Of a DNA stretch of 64,000 nt, positions 1-8,484 are shown piece after piece. The stretch comes from Kordia sp050633145. GTDB taxonomy: Bacteria; Bacteroidota; Bacteroidia; Flavobacteriales; Flavobacteriaceae. Numbering within the stretch: position 1 is the stretch's first letter; each line of letters begins with the position of its first letter. The DNA lies in contig NZ_JBOEFY010000040.1 in NCBI RefSeq assembly GCF_050633145.1, forward strand, positions 124,001 to 188,000, written 5' to 3'. Both the position numbers and the translations under genes were made by a program. Below the pieces are notes generated by a model. That model worked only from the letters and a program-made list of their open reading frames with translations, was not told where the DNA came from and ran no database searches.

Positions 1-1358
1 TTAAAAAAGCACTCAACGCAAATGAAAAACGTATTGAAATCATTGAGAAAAATCCTGAATTAAAACTTACCAATCACCAAGAATTGCTAAATCGCTATCG
101 CATTTTATACAATCTAGATCGTGAAGATGAAGGTGTTAAAATCCTTGATGGTTTAATTCTGAAAGATTCCCTCTTAACAAATGATTTAAAGCGACAAGTA
201 TACTCAACACGAGGTATTTATGACTTCTATCAAAACGATTTTAAAAGTGCTATCAAGAACTATAAAAAATCGCTCGAAAATGTAAAACTCTTGACTATTT
301 TTGATAAGAATGAACTGTTAGCGAATAGTTATTCCAACCTCGCAGAAGTTTATATCATTGAGAAAGATTTTGACAAAGCACGTAAATATTTAGATTCTGC
401 CAAAGGACAAAGCTTTGAACAATTACCAACCAATTATCAACGAAATATTTTAAAATATGAACTTCGATTGGCAAACGAACAACAAAAATCAACTGAGATT
501 GTTGAAGCTGAATTGGATCGTTTGTTAGACAATCAAAACAAAACCTATCGAAAAAAGTACGAATCTGAATTACTCGCTTTAAAAGAAGCTGCTGCAAAAG
601 AGGAATTACTTTTTCAGCAACAACGAAATACCGAATTGAAAAATATTCGTTTGAGAAACGGTTTATTCCTGCTTTTTGGTGTGTTATTTTTAATTGTTTT
701 CGGTGGAATTCTATATTATCGCAATAAAAAATTACGTTTTGAACGTCGAAATCTACAAATGCAGCAACGATTGCTTCGCAGTCAAATGAATCCGCATTTT
801 ACTTCAAATGTCCTCTACTCTATTCAAAACACGATCAAACAGAACAAGGAAGAAGCGAAAAAACATTTGTTGAAATTTTCTAGATTGTTGCGTTTAATTT
901 TAGAAAATTCTACCCAAAATTACATTCAATTTGACAAAGAAATAGATGCGCTCAAAAAATACATGGACTTTCAATTGCTGCGTTTTCCTGAAAAATTTCA
1001 ATATGAATTTCACTATAAAAACATGGATGAAGACGAGTTGATTTTTATTCCGCCAATGTTGCTGCAACCTTTTATAGAAAATAGTATTGAACATGGTTTT
1101 TCAGATATTGATCACAAAGGTTTCATCACGCTAAGTTTTACTAAAAAAGAAACTTATATTTTATGTAAAATTAGCGATAACGGTAAAGGTTTAACAAACA
1201 ATAACAACACGTTTAAAAACGTTACTTCTATTAAATTGATTCGTGATTTTTTAAAAAAAGCAACCAAAAAAGAAGTTTCAATCGAAACAAATACTGCCTA
1301 TAAAACAGGAGTTTTAATTACTTTAGCAATCCCTTATAAACTTTCCGATGAAAATTAA
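1..1358 (+). CDS. Sensor histidine kinase, LytS/YehU type with TPR-like N-terminus (5' end outside window)
   Basis: The reading frame is open to the left edge of the window, so the true start lies upstream; the first in-window start-like codon is a TTG at 84 and should not be taken as the start. The visible N-terminal part is helical and repeat-like (TPR-like), followed by a single membrane helix around residues 195-215 (counting from the TTG). After it comes a His_kinase-type phosphoacceptor motif, QMNPHFTSNVLYSIQN, and an HATPase part with LLLQPFIENSIEHGF and ISDNGKGL. This is the architecture of membrane sensor kinases that pair with LytTR regulators in Bacteroidota. The stop overlaps the next gene by 11 bases, so the two are co-translated as a two-component pair. 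The signal sensed is not evident. Confidence 0.9.
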   Translation, partial: KKALNANEKRIEIIEKNPELKLTNHQELLNRYRILYNLDREDEGVKILDGLILKDSLLTNDLKRQVYSTRGIYDFYQNDFKSAIKNYKKSLENVKLLTIFDKNELLANSYSNLAEVYIIEKDFDKARKYLDSAKGQSFEQLPTNYQRNILKYELRLANEQQKSTEIVEAELDRLLDNQNKTYRKKYESELLALKEAAAKEELLFQQQRNTELKNIRLRNGLFLLFGVLFLIVFGGILYYRNKKLRFERRNLQMQQRLLRSQMNPHFTSNVLYSIQNTIKQNKEEAKKHLLKFSRLLRLILENSTQNYIQFDKEIDALKKYMDFQLLRFPEKFQYEFHYKNMDEDELIFIPPMLLQPFIENSIEHGFSDIDHKGFITLSFTKKETYILCKISDNGKGLTNNNNTFKNVTSIKLIRDFLKKATKKEVSIETNTAYKTGVLITLAIPYKLSDEN

Positions 1359-2091
1359 AACACTTATAATTGACGACGAAATTAGTATTCGTACTGACTT
1401 GGAAGAAATGCTTCAAGAGCATTTTAGTGAAACTATTTTAGTTGTAGGTGAAGCGTCAAACGTTACGGAAGGAATTGCACAGATCAAAGATTGTAAACCA
1501 GATTTAGTGCTACTCGACATTGACTTAGGCAACGGCACAGGATTCGATATCTTATCAGCAATTGACCATAAAAATTTCAACGTAATTTTCATTACTGGTT
1601 TTAATGATAATGCCATCAAAGCCATTAAAGTTGGTGCATTAGATTATATTTTAAAACCTGTGGACGAAGACGAATTTATAGAAGCTATTGACAAAGCAAT
1701 TGCATTAAAAAGTGAAGAAAATAACCTGGACAAACTCATAGAAGTTTCTCAAGATTTTTTTGAAGGTGTCAAAGAAAAAAGAGTCATTCTAAAAACCTCC
1801 GATGCTGTATATGCGGTTTATGAAAAAAACATTCTATACTGTCGTTCCGATGGAAACTACACTACTTTCTACGTACAAGATTCTGAAAAAATAATGATTT
1901 CCAAACCCTTAAAGAAGGTCGAAGAACTGTTGTCTCCCGAATTATTTATACGTTGTCATCATTCCTATATTGTAAATAAAAAACATGCAGTGAAGTACGA
2001 TAAAAGTGGCGTACTCATTGTACAACCAGATATCAAAGTTCCTGTTTCGAATCGTAGAAAACTCTACACACTCGAAAAAATATTTAGCTAG
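1348..2091 (+). CDS. LytTR-family response regulator
   Basis: This 247-residue protein has an N-terminal receiver domain with the acidic pair at IIDDE, the phospho-acceptor Asp57 in LVLLDIDL and the conserved Lys in YILKPVDEDEF near residue 108. A C-terminal LytTR DNA-binding domain occupies roughly residues 140-245; the segment with YCRSDGNYTTF and the RCHHSYIVNK motif is typical of that family. It starts inside the end of the kinase gene and is its cognate regulator. LytTR proteins bind pairs of short direct repeats; I could not identify a convincing pair nearby, although a cluster of inverted repeats follows the gene. Confidence 0.93.
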   Translation: MKIKTLIIDDEISIRTDLEEMLQEHFSETILVVGEASNVTEGIAQIKDCKPDLVLLDIDLGNGTGFDILSAIDHKNFNVIFITGFNDNAIKAIKVGALDYILKPVDEDEFIEAIDKAIALKSEENNLDKLIEVSQDFFEGVKEKRVILKTSDAVYAVYEKNILYCRSDGNYTTFYVQDSEKIMISKPLKKVEELLSPELFIRCHHSYIVNKKHAVKYDKSGVLIVQPDIKVPVSNRRKLYTLEKIFS

Positions 2092-2107
2092 CACAATACG
2101 AGTATGA

Positions 2108-2185
2108 AGTGACTAACTACAGTTATACAGTCACTCATAACACTTATCACAACAGTTCCTTTTTGTGATAAAATAACGTTATTTT
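2108..2185. repeat. Cluster of three inverted repeats between lytTR gene and lipoprotein
   Basis: Three symmetric elements sit in the 125-base gap. AGTGACT (2108-2114) pairs with AGTCACT (2129-2135). TTATCACAA (2144-2152) pairs with TTGTGATAA (2163-2171) across a 10-base spacer. A perfect 16-bp palindrome, AAAATAACGTTATTTT, spans 2170-2185. None is followed by a clear T-run, so a simple terminator is less likely than operator or RNA-structure roles. The last palindrome ends about 32 bases before the next start codon. Confidence 0.6.
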
Positions 2186-2216
2186 AGATAAAATTCATCC
2201 CTTAAAATATTGCATT

Positions 2217-2987
2217 ATGAAAAAAATAGCATCCATGTTATTGTTACTCATTTTCGTGTTTTCTTGTCAAAAAGAAAGTATCCAAAACGAAGAAGAATTA
2301 GCAACAGAACAAATTAACACAGAAATCACTCCTAAAGATTTTAGCGCATCAAATGATAATTATAGTCCACGAGAAATTATGGAAATTAATTTACGTTGGA
2401 CAGCCTATATTGCTGGAAGTGTATTGCGAAATAGTCCAGAAGCACAAAATCAAGTAGCAATTTTGCTACAAAATGGAAACACAGTGATCCACTTAGCTGC
2501 GCTATTAGAAAATGATACTGCATTCGCGAATAAATTTCGTGAATTCGCCAGTTTATATTTTATTTTGGGAAATCCGAATCATGATAAAACAAGACCAAAT
2601 CCGCCACCGCAAGGAAATCCTATAAACCTTACAAATATATTTATCGATTATATTTTGAATGAAAATTGTATTGAATTGTACTTTCCAAAATCAATGGATT
2701 ACACAGGAGCATATAACATTACTACAACAGGACATCCAATGAATGCTATAGACGATTTCAATGATGGAATTATTCGTTATTACAGTCCGATAATGGTGAA
2801 TGTAAATGGTTCGCTATTATATTCTACCACGCACGAAGTAACTGTGAATGATGCGTACGTTCAAAACAATGACAATATTATTATTGCACGTCCGTATAGA
2901 AGTGTACATAATGTAATTGGTGGTCCAGATTGTTTTTATCTACAATACGATGATATAGAAAGATTTACAGATTTTTTAGATTATTAA
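2217..2987 (+). CDS. Lipoprotein of unknown function (paralogue 1)
   Basis: This 256-residue protein begins with a lipoprotein signal peptide, MKKIASMLLLLIFVFSC, with the lipidated Cys at residue 17. The mature part is acidic at first, then contains REIMEINLRWTAYI, a proline-rich stretch PNPPPQGNP and a conserved ending IIIARPYRS...YDDIERFTDFLDY. It is clearly homologous to the next gene along its whole length, so the pair arose by tandem duplication; only 23 bases separate them and both share the ATTGCATT sequence just before the ATG. I do not recognise the family and assign no function. A cell-envelope or surface location is inferred from the signal peptide. Confidence 0.85.
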   Translation: MKKIASMLLLLIFVFSCQKESIQNEEELATEQINTEITPKDFSASNDNYSPREIMEINLRWTAYIAGSVLRNSPEAQNQVAILLQNGNTVIHLAALLENDTAFANKFREFASLYFILGNPNHDKTRPNPPPQGNPINLTNIFIDYILNENCIELYFPKSMDYTGAYNITTTGHPMNAIDDFNDGIIRYYSPIMVNVNGSLLYSTTHEVTVNDAYVQNNDNIIIARPYRSVHNVIGGPDCFYLQYDDIERFTDFLDY

Positions 2988-3010
2988 TTCAACCAAAAAA
3001 AAATTGCATT

Positions 3011-3793
3011 ATGAAAAAAGTAACAATCTCTTTATTGCTACTTCTATTTGTGTTTTATTGTCAAAAAGAAGATGTGCGAAATGAAGAAGAAACAGCGACA
3101 GATATCATGTTAAAAAGTTTGACGACTACTGCGCCAAGTACTAGTTATACAGAACGAGAAATCATGGAAATTAATTTACGATGGACAGCCTATATTACAG
3201 GTTATGTATTGCGGCATGATACAGCTGCACGACATCAAGTAGCAGCATTATTGCAAAACGGAAATCGTGTGATAAAATTAAGTGATGTTTTGGTTGAGAA
3301 TACAGCTTTTGATGATGGCTTCAAAAACTATCTCATAGCAAATTTTTCTGGAGGAAATCAAACATCGCCTGAACCGCCAAAAGGAAGACCAAATCCGCCA
3401 CCGCCAGGAATATATGATGGCGATTCATTTCCAAGTGATACAGGTACAAACCCTGTAGATCATTTTATCAACTATATTCTTACTGATAATTGTATTGAAT
3501 TATACTTTCCTAAATCAATGGTTTTCTCGGCTCAGTTTACTATTACATCTACTGGACATTCCATGACAGACAAAAATTTCAATGATGGTGCTATTCGTTA
3601 CTACGACGAACAATTTATTGATGGTGAATACACTATAACTGACAATGTTATTATGAACGATACATACATTCTAAACAATGACAACATTATCATTGCGCGT
3701 CCGTACAGAAATTCACTTGGACCAAGAAGAAACAATTGTAACTATTCTCAATATGATGACATTACCGATTTCACAGACTTCTTAGATTATTAA
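3011..3793 (+). CDS. Lipoprotein of unknown function (paralogue 2)
   Basis: This 260-residue paralogue of the preceding gene starts with MKKVTISLLLLLFVFYC, giving a lipobox Cys at residue 17. It shares REIMEINLRWTAYI, the PNPPPPG linker, DNCIELYFPKSM and the terminal TDFTDFLDY with its neighbour. The central region is more divergent and carries a longer, Pro/Asp-rich linker. It is followed by a strong hairpin terminator at 3819-3851, which ends the two-gene unit. Function is unknown; the product is probably anchored in a cell-envelope membrane. Confidence 0.85.
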   Translation: MKKVTISLLLLLFVFYCQKEDVRNEEETATDIMLKSLTTTAPSTSYTEREIMEINLRWTAYITGYVLRHDTAARHQVAALLQNGNRVIKLSDVLVENTAFDDGFKNYLIANFSGGNQTSPEPPKGRPNPPPPGIYDGDSFPSDTGTNPVDHFINYILTDNCIELYFPKSMVFSAQFTITSTGHSMTDKNFNDGAIRYYDEQFIDGEYTITDNVIMNDTYILNNDNIIIARPYRNSLGPRRNNCNYSQYDDITDFTDFLDY

Positions 3794-3818
3794 TCTAACT
3801 TCACATTTACATATTCCG

Positions 3819-3851
3819 AAGCCGTTTATAGCAATTATAAGCGGCTTTTTT
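3819..3851 (+). terminator. Rho-independent terminator after the lipoprotein pair
   Basis: AAGCCG followed by TTTATA pairs with TATAA and GCGGCTT across a three-base loop, giving a stem of about 13 pairs with one G-U, directly followed by a run of six or seven T residues. Confidence 0.85.
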
Positions 3852-4009
3852 AATGCTTTTTTTGTATTAATATCGAGTATGAATTAAATAGATACACTTA
3901 TACATTTACTATTGTTTTCATGAGTTTCTATGCGCATCTTTACCATGTAAGACAGTAAAAAATACTGTTGAAATCACATTTTAAAATTTAACTTTAAACT
4001 ATAATTATT

Positions 4010-4222
4010 ATGAAAAAACAGAATTTAAACGGAAAATTGAATTTGAAGAAAGACTTAGTATCAAATCTTGATAAAAGTAATGTTTATGGTGGAGGAAAAG
4101 CAAATACTGGATTAGTTTGTTCTAACCACTGCACATATGATTGTTCATTTTTAGGAGGATGCGGTACAACTGGACCAGCGCCATTTACAGTGCATATACA
4201 ATCAGATTGTGCTTGTCAATAA
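4010..4222 (+). CDS. GG-leader, cysteine-rich natural-product precursor peptide
   Basis: This 70-residue peptide has a lysine/asparagine-rich leader with LNLKKDLVSNLD, then a glycine site VYGGG at residues 26-29, then a core rich in Gly, Thr, Ser and Cys. The core has six cysteines (VCS, HCT, DCS, GCG, DCA, ACQ). The leader resembles Bacteroidota 'natural product precursor / class I lanthipeptide-like' leaders and matches the peptides of the array at 23.9-27.2 kb, 20 kb away on the other strand. It stands alone between two terminators and has no modification gene beside it. Whether it is processed after GG is inference. Promoter elements in the 160 bases upstream were not clear. Confidence 0.75.
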   Translation: MKKQNLNGKLNLKKDLVSNLDKSNVYGGGKANTGLVCSNHCTYDCSFLGGCGTTGPAPFTVHIQSDCACQ

Positions 4223-4243
4223 TGCACTTTTAATAAAGTTTTT

Positions 4244-4273
4244 AAAAACCACCAATTTCTTGGTGGTTTTTTT
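4244..4273 (+). terminator. Rho-independent terminator after the peptide gene
   Basis: AAACCACCAA (4246-4255) and TTGGTGGTTT (4260-4269) form a perfect 10-bp stem with a TTTC loop, followed by T residues to 4273. Confidence 0.92.
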
Positions 4274-4359
4274 GTTTTCAAATACTCCGAGACACAGTAG
4301 ATTTGATGTATTTTTTCCTAATTTCGTACACTAGACGATTTGATTTTTTAAATATTACT

Positions 4360-5583
4360 ATGTTTCGACAAGAAGAAGACATATTCAACATACTTTTAGG
4401 TGCTGTTTCCGAAGGTGTTATCATCGTAAATGAACAGCAACAAATTGTAGAAGCCAATGCTGCAGCTGCAAAAATGTTTGGGTATTCGCGTGATGAACTT
4501 ATTAAGGAATCACTCGACATTTTGATTCCTCAAAAATATCATGCAGGACACGGAGCGCATTTTAATGGTTTTATGAAACAACGTGAAACTCGTCAAATGG
4601 GACATGGACGCGATTTACACGGTGCACATAAAAATGGAACTACATTTCCAGTAGAAGCTGGATTGAATCCGTTTACGATCAAAGATGAAAATTATGTCAT
4701 GGCGTTGGTTATTGATATTACAATACGAAAACAACAAGAAGCTAAGATTCAAGAATTATATACCGATTTAGAACAAAAAGTAATTCAACGCACGCAAGAA
4801 TTAAGTGAAACTATTGCCAAATTAGAAGCGGAAAATAAACTTCGAATTCAGGCAGAAAAAGATGCAAAAACTGCTTTAAAAAGAGAACAAGAACTCAATG
4901 AGCTGAAAACGAAATTTTTATCGTTGGTCTCTCACGAATTTAAAACGCCATTGAGTAGCATTTTGACTTCTTCTATGTTGTTAGGAAAATATAAATTATC
5001 TGAACAACAAGCCAAACGCGACAGACATATTAAAATTATTTCTGATAAAGTTCACTACTTAAATAATATTTTGAATGATTTCTTATCCGTTGAAAAACTG
5101 GAAAAAGGAAAAGTAAATTATAAGCTAAGTACCTTCAAAGTAAGCAAGGTTATCAATGAAGTCGTGTATAATGCAAACATGCTTTTAAAAGATGGACAAC
5201 AAATCAACTATCCGGAAGATATAGATGGATTTTCGCTTTATCAAGATGAAAAAATCATGGAATTAGCATTGTCAAATGTAGTCAATAATGCCATTAAATA
5301 CTCTTCTGAAAATACCATCATCGACATTAGCATCACACAAAACGATACAACAACAACTGTTAAGATAAAAGATAACGGAATTGGTATTCCTGAAAAAGAG
5401 CAAAAAAATATATTTAATCGTTATTTTAGAGCTGAAAACGCATTGTTAGTTCAAGGAACCGGTATCGGATTAAACATTGTAAAAGATCATTTAGAGAATT
5501 TAAAAGGAAGTATTTCTTTTGAAAGTATAGAAAACGAAGGAACAACCTTTACACTTAAAATACCGAATAAAGCAAACGTATGA
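4360..5583 (+). CDS. PAS-domain sensor histidine kinase, FixL-like
   Basis: The product has an N-terminal PAS domain (about residues 10-130), a coiled-coil linker (IQELYTDLEQKVIQRTQELSE), a HisKA motif SLVSHEFKTPLSSI with the phospho-His, and an HATPase domain with NVVNNAIKYSSE, IKDNGIGIP and GTGIGLNIVKDH. No transmembrane helix is visible, so it is probably cytosolic. The PAS part resembles FixL: a His in IPQKYHAGHGAHF lines up by eye with the heme-ligating His of FixL, followed by a GHGR motif and NGTTFP. I chose the ATG at 4360 rather than 4303, because the upstream 19 residues are unlike the family and a TAATTTCG -7-like element lies at 4319-4326, after the upstream ATG. It overlaps the regulator gene by ATGA. 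Oxygen, NO or redox sensing is an inference. Confidence 0.88.
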   Translation: MFRQEEDIFNILLGAVSEGVIIVNEQQQIVEANAAAAKMFGYSRDELIKESLDILIPQKYHAGHGAHFNGFMKQRETRQMGHGRDLHGAHKNGTTFPVEAGLNPFTIKDENYVMALVIDITIRKQQEAKIQELYTDLEQKVIQRTQELSETIAKLEAENKLRIQAEKDAKTALKREQELNELKTKFLSLVSHEFKTPLSSILTSSMLLGKYKLSEQQAKRDRHIKIISDKVHYLNNILNDFLSVEKLEKGKVNYKLSTFKVSKVINEVVYNANMLLKDGQQINYPEDIDGFSLYQDEKIMELALSNVVNNAIKYSSENTIIDISITQNDTTTTVKIKDNGIGIPEKEQKNIFNRYFRAENALLVQGTGIGLNIVKDHLENLKGSISFESIENEGTTFTLKIPNKANV

Positions 5584-6623
5584 AAAAAGTATTGTTAATT
5601 GAAGATGACACTATCTTACGAGAAAATACCGCTGAGTTATTAGAACTTGCTGGCTATGACGTTATAACTGCTCCAAATGGTAGAATTGGTGTAGAAACTG
5701 CATTGCAAAACCCAATCGATATAATTGTGTGCGATATTATGATGCCCGAATTGGACGGTTATGGTGTGTTGGAAACTTTGTCTAAAAATGATATTACAAA
5801 GTATATTCCTTTTATCTTTTTATCAGCTAAAACGGAACGTCAAGATGTTCGAAAAGGAATGGATTTGGGCGCAGACGATTATATTACCAAACCTTTTGAA
5901 GAAGAAGAGTTAATTAGTGCAATGGAAAGTCGTATTGCAAAAGCTGCGATTTTAAAAGATGAACGTGAAAACTATGCACACAAAGAAGAAGATCAATTAC
6001 GTGATTTAAATGATTTGAAGAACTTTTTTGATGATAATGGCTCTATTTTTAATTTTCCAAAAAATGAAGTTATCTACGAAGAAGGACATAGCTCTAACTA
6101 TATTTATCTAATTATTAAAGGTGTTGTAAAATGTCATAAGTTTGACGAACAAGGAAAGGAACTTACAACGGCACTGCACAAAGATGATGACTTGTTTGGC
6201 TATACTTCATTTACACAAAATATGCCTTATCAAGAAACTGCAACGGCTATAAAAGACACGGAAGTTGTGGGACTTTCTAAAAGTGAATTGATAGCTGTGC
6301 TAGATAAAAATCATAAGGTTACTTTAGAACTGATTCAATTGTTGACAGATAATATTTCGGGTATTAAAGATCAGTTATTGCAAATGGCATACAGTTCGGT
6401 ACATCGAAAAACGGCAATTACTATTTTAAAATTTGCCAAAAAACTCAATCGCAACCCTGAAGATCCGATCAAAATTTCACGAAACGATTTGGCAAGTGTT
6501 GCCGGAATTGCCACAGAAACCTTGATTAGAACGCTTTCTCGCTTTAAGAAAGAAGGTATTATTGAAATTGAAGGTAGAAATATTAGAATTGTAGATTATC
6601 AGCAATTGCAGGAGATGTACTAA
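5580..6623 (+). CDS. REC-Crp/Fnr fusion response regulator
   Basis: This 347-residue protein combines a receiver domain (Asp52 in CDIMMPELDGYG, Lys104 in YITKPFEEEE) with a cyclic-nucleotide-binding-like beta barrel (about residues 150-250, beginning IFNFPKNEVIYEEG) and a C-terminal Crp-type winged helix (DLASVAGIATETLIRTLSRF, then GIIEIEGRNI). No Fnr-type cysteine cluster is visible, so the input is probably phosphorylation rather than a bound iron-sulphur cluster. The gene overlaps the PAS kinase by four bases and is its partner. Crp-type palindromes with identical promoter spacing precede three downstream transcription units of usp genes, making this protein the obvious candidate regulator. 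Confidence 0.92.
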   Translation: MKKVLLIEDDTILRENTAELLELAGYDVITAPNGRIGVETALQNPIDIIVCDIMMPELDGYGVLETLSKNDITKYIPFIFLSAKTERQDVRKGMDLGADDYITKPFEEEELISAMESRIAKAAILKDERENYAHKEEDQLRDLNDLKNFFDDNGSIFNFPKNEVIYEEGHSSNYIYLIIKGVVKCHKFDEQGKELTTALHKDDDLFGYTSFTQNMPYQETATAIKDTEVVGLSKSELIAVLDKNHKVTLELIQLLTDNISGIKDQLLQMAYSSVHRKTAITILKFAKKLNRNPEDPIKISRNDLASVAGIATETLIRTLSRFKKEGIIEIEGRNIRIVDYQQLQEMY

Positions 6624-6647
6624 ATAACCTCCGTTTTTTAGCAAACA

Positions 6648-6690
6648 TGAGCAATATCATTTTTTAAAAAATTGCAACTGTATAGATTTG
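6648..6690 (+). promoter_or_regulatory. Crp/Fnr-type site plus -7 element upstream of first usp gene
   Basis: TGA-GCAATA-TCA spans 6648-6659 (centre 6653.5), and a perfect Bacteroidota -7 element, TAGATTTG, spans 6683-6690. The distance from palindrome centre to the TA of the -7 is 29.5 bp, which places the site near -41.5 relative to the likely transcription start, the position of a class II activator. The same distance is found at two other usp promoters in this window. No good -33 TTTG is present, as expected for an activator-dependent promoter. Confidence 0.7.
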
Positions 6691-6712
6691 TTCGTAAATG
6701 TCAATCATACAG

Positions 6713-7498
6713 ATGAAAAACATATTATTACCAACAGACTTCTCAGAAAACTCGTGGAATGCGATTGCATACGCGCTGCAGTTTTTGGAAAATACTAGTT
6801 GTAATTTTTATGCGTTGCATGTTCCTAATAAAAACTCCAAAACTGATATAAAAAAGAAGTTTCAAGAGCTTTACTCACGAATTTCCTCTACGTTTTCTAA
6901 AAATTCAAATCACCGTTTTTATACACTCATTCCTCAAAATTCATTTATTCAAGCTGTACGCGAACAAGTAGAAGATAAAAAGATTGACCTTATTATTATG
7001 GGTGCCAAAGGTGTTTCAAGTGAACACTCGGATGTTGTTGGGCATTACGCCGAAAATGTTATCACGAAAGTGAAATGTAAATTATTAATCGTTCCCGAAA
7101 ATGCACATTATAAAATGTTTGACGAAGTAGCTTTTCCAACCGATTTTACCTTAGCTACAGATATTCAAATCTTAGCGCCTATTACTACGTTTTTAGATAA
7201 AAAATCAAGTTCGCTTCGTATTTTATATATTAATAAAGTTACCAATCACCTCAATCAGCATCAACAAGAAAACAAAGCACTTTTAGAAGATTTTTTAGAG
7301 GAACGCGAATATAGTTTTCACTTTTTATCGAATACAAATATAGAAGCTGCTGTAGATGCTTTTGCCGAGCGAAAAGATATTGATTTGATGATTATGTATG
7401 CTAAGAATCTTAATTATTTTAAGCAAATTTTATTTCACTCTAATGTAGATCATATTAGCTACCATACTAGAATTCCTTTTTTGATATTACATGAGTAA
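6713..7498 (+). CDS. Universal stress protein, tandem UspA domains (1 of 4)
   Basis: The protein begins MKNILLPTDFSENSWNAI, which aligns with the starts of the three following paralogues. I therefore prefer the ATG at 6713 over the in-frame ATG at 6698, which would leave almost no leader after the predicted promoter. It has two Usp domains of about 130 residues. In the first, the ATP-binding G-x2-G-x9-G-S/T pattern is MGAKG...VGH, so the last position is His and nucleotide binding may be weakened. The second domain lacks the motif. It is the most divergent of the four paralogues. It is preceded by its own Crp-like promoter and is likely part of a stress or low-oxygen response; the exact role is unknown. 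Confidence 0.88.
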   Translation: MKNILLPTDFSENSWNAIAYALQFLENTSCNFYALHVPNKNSKTDIKKKFQELYSRISSTFSKNSNHRFYTLIPQNSFIQAVREQVEDKKIDLIIMGAKGVSSEHSDVVGHYAENVITKVKCKLLIVPENAHYKMFDEVAFPTDFTLATDIQILAPITTFLDKKSSSLRILYINKVTNHLNQHQQENKALLEDFLEEREYSFHFLSNTNIEAAVDAFAERKDIDLMIMYAKNLNYFKQILFHSNVDHISYHTRIPFLILHE

Positions 7499-7524
7499 TT
7501 TATATTTATTAAACGCTCTGTAGC

Positions 7525-7567
7525 TGATATATATCATAGTTTTTTGACTTTTTGAACTGTACTTTTA
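7525..7567 (+). promoter_or_regulatory. Crp/Fnr-type site plus -7-like element upstream of second usp gene
   Basis: TGAT-ATAT-ATCA spans 7525-7536 (centre 7530.5), a perfect palindrome core of FNR type. TACTTTTA at 7560-7567 fits the -7 element except for the last base. The centre-to-TA distance is 29.5 bp, as at 6648 and 9315. The flanks AGCTGA, TCATAGT and ACTGTACTTTTAA are shared with the site upstream of the fourth usp gene. Confidence 0.72.
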
Positions 7568-7593
7568 AGTAACAATTTTAAATATGTACAGCG

Positions 7594-8436
7594 ATGAAAA
7601 AAATACTATTACCCACCGACTTTTCAGAAAATTCTGTGAATGCTATTCGTTATGCGGTTCAATTATATAAAGACCAAAAATGTAATTTCATCTTACTCAA
7701 TACGTACACACCTGTTGTATATCATGTAGAATATATGAGTGTAGGTGCTGCGCAGTTTGGATTGCTTGATGCTATAAAAGAACATTCGCAAACTGGTCTG
7801 AAAAACATCCAAGAAAAAATAGAAACTGAGTTTCAGAATCCGAATCATATTTTTTCTCGAATTTCAGCTTTTAATATGTTGATTACTGAAATTGAGCAAT
7901 TGTATTCCGAAAACACAATGGACATGATTGTGATGGGAACACAAGGTGCTTCTGGACTAAAAGAAGTGTTGTTTGGTTCGAATACAATTCATGTCCTAAA
8001 AAACGCGAAATGTCCATTGTTGGCTGTTCCTAATAATTTTACTTATGAAGCTCCAAAAGAATTATTATTCCCTTCCGACTACGGTATTGATTTTACAGAA
8101 CAACATCTGGAAGAAGTGAAAAATATTGCAACATTATATACCTCACGTATAAATGTTTTACATGTTGCTACAGCAGATGAGTTAACAGCCAAACAAGAAG
8201 TTAACAAACAGAAATTAGCAACATATCTGGATGATACAGCACATGCTTTTCATACAGTTCATCATCATGACATTGGAAGTGCTATTGCGGAGTTTCAATC
8301 GGAATCGCGTATCAATTTCTTGGCAATGATTAACAATAAACATTCGTTTTTTGAAAACCTGTTTTTTGGTTCAAAAGTGAAACAAATTGGACTTCATTTA
8401 CATACTCCATTTTTGATAATTCCAGCGAAAGCCTAA
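7594..8436 (+). CDS. Universal stress protein, tandem UspA domains (2 of 4)
   Basis: This 280-residue protein has two Usp domains. The first begins MKKILLPTDFSENS and carries an intact ATP-binding pattern, MGTQGASGLKEVLFGSN, near residues 112-128. The second domain begins around LLFPSDYG and lacks the glycine motif, so it probably has a structural role. No signal peptide or membrane segment is present. The next usp gene starts 48 bases downstream with no Crp-type site between them, so the two are probably cotranscribed. Confidence 0.92.
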   Translation: MKKILLPTDFSENSVNAIRYAVQLYKDQKCNFILLNTYTPVVYHVEYMSVGAAQFGLLDAIKEHSQTGLKNIQEKIETEFQNPNHIFSRISAFNMLITEIEQLYSENTMDMIVMGTQGASGLKEVLFGSNTIHVLKNAKCPLLAVPNNFTYEAPKELLFPSDYGIDFTEQHLEEVKNIATLYTSRINVLHVATADELTAKQEVNKQKLATYLDDTAHAFHTVHHHDIGSAIAEFQSESRINFLAMINNKHSFFENLFFGSKVKQIGLHLHTPFLIIPAKA

Positions 8437-8484
8437 GTATACATATAACAATTTATTTTAAACTAACTATCAAATAACAATACC

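Noticed and set aside
3881..4009. A promoter for the solitary peptide at 4010
   Set aside because: A TACATTTA string near 3901 resembles a -7 element but there is no matching -33 and it is far from the start codon.
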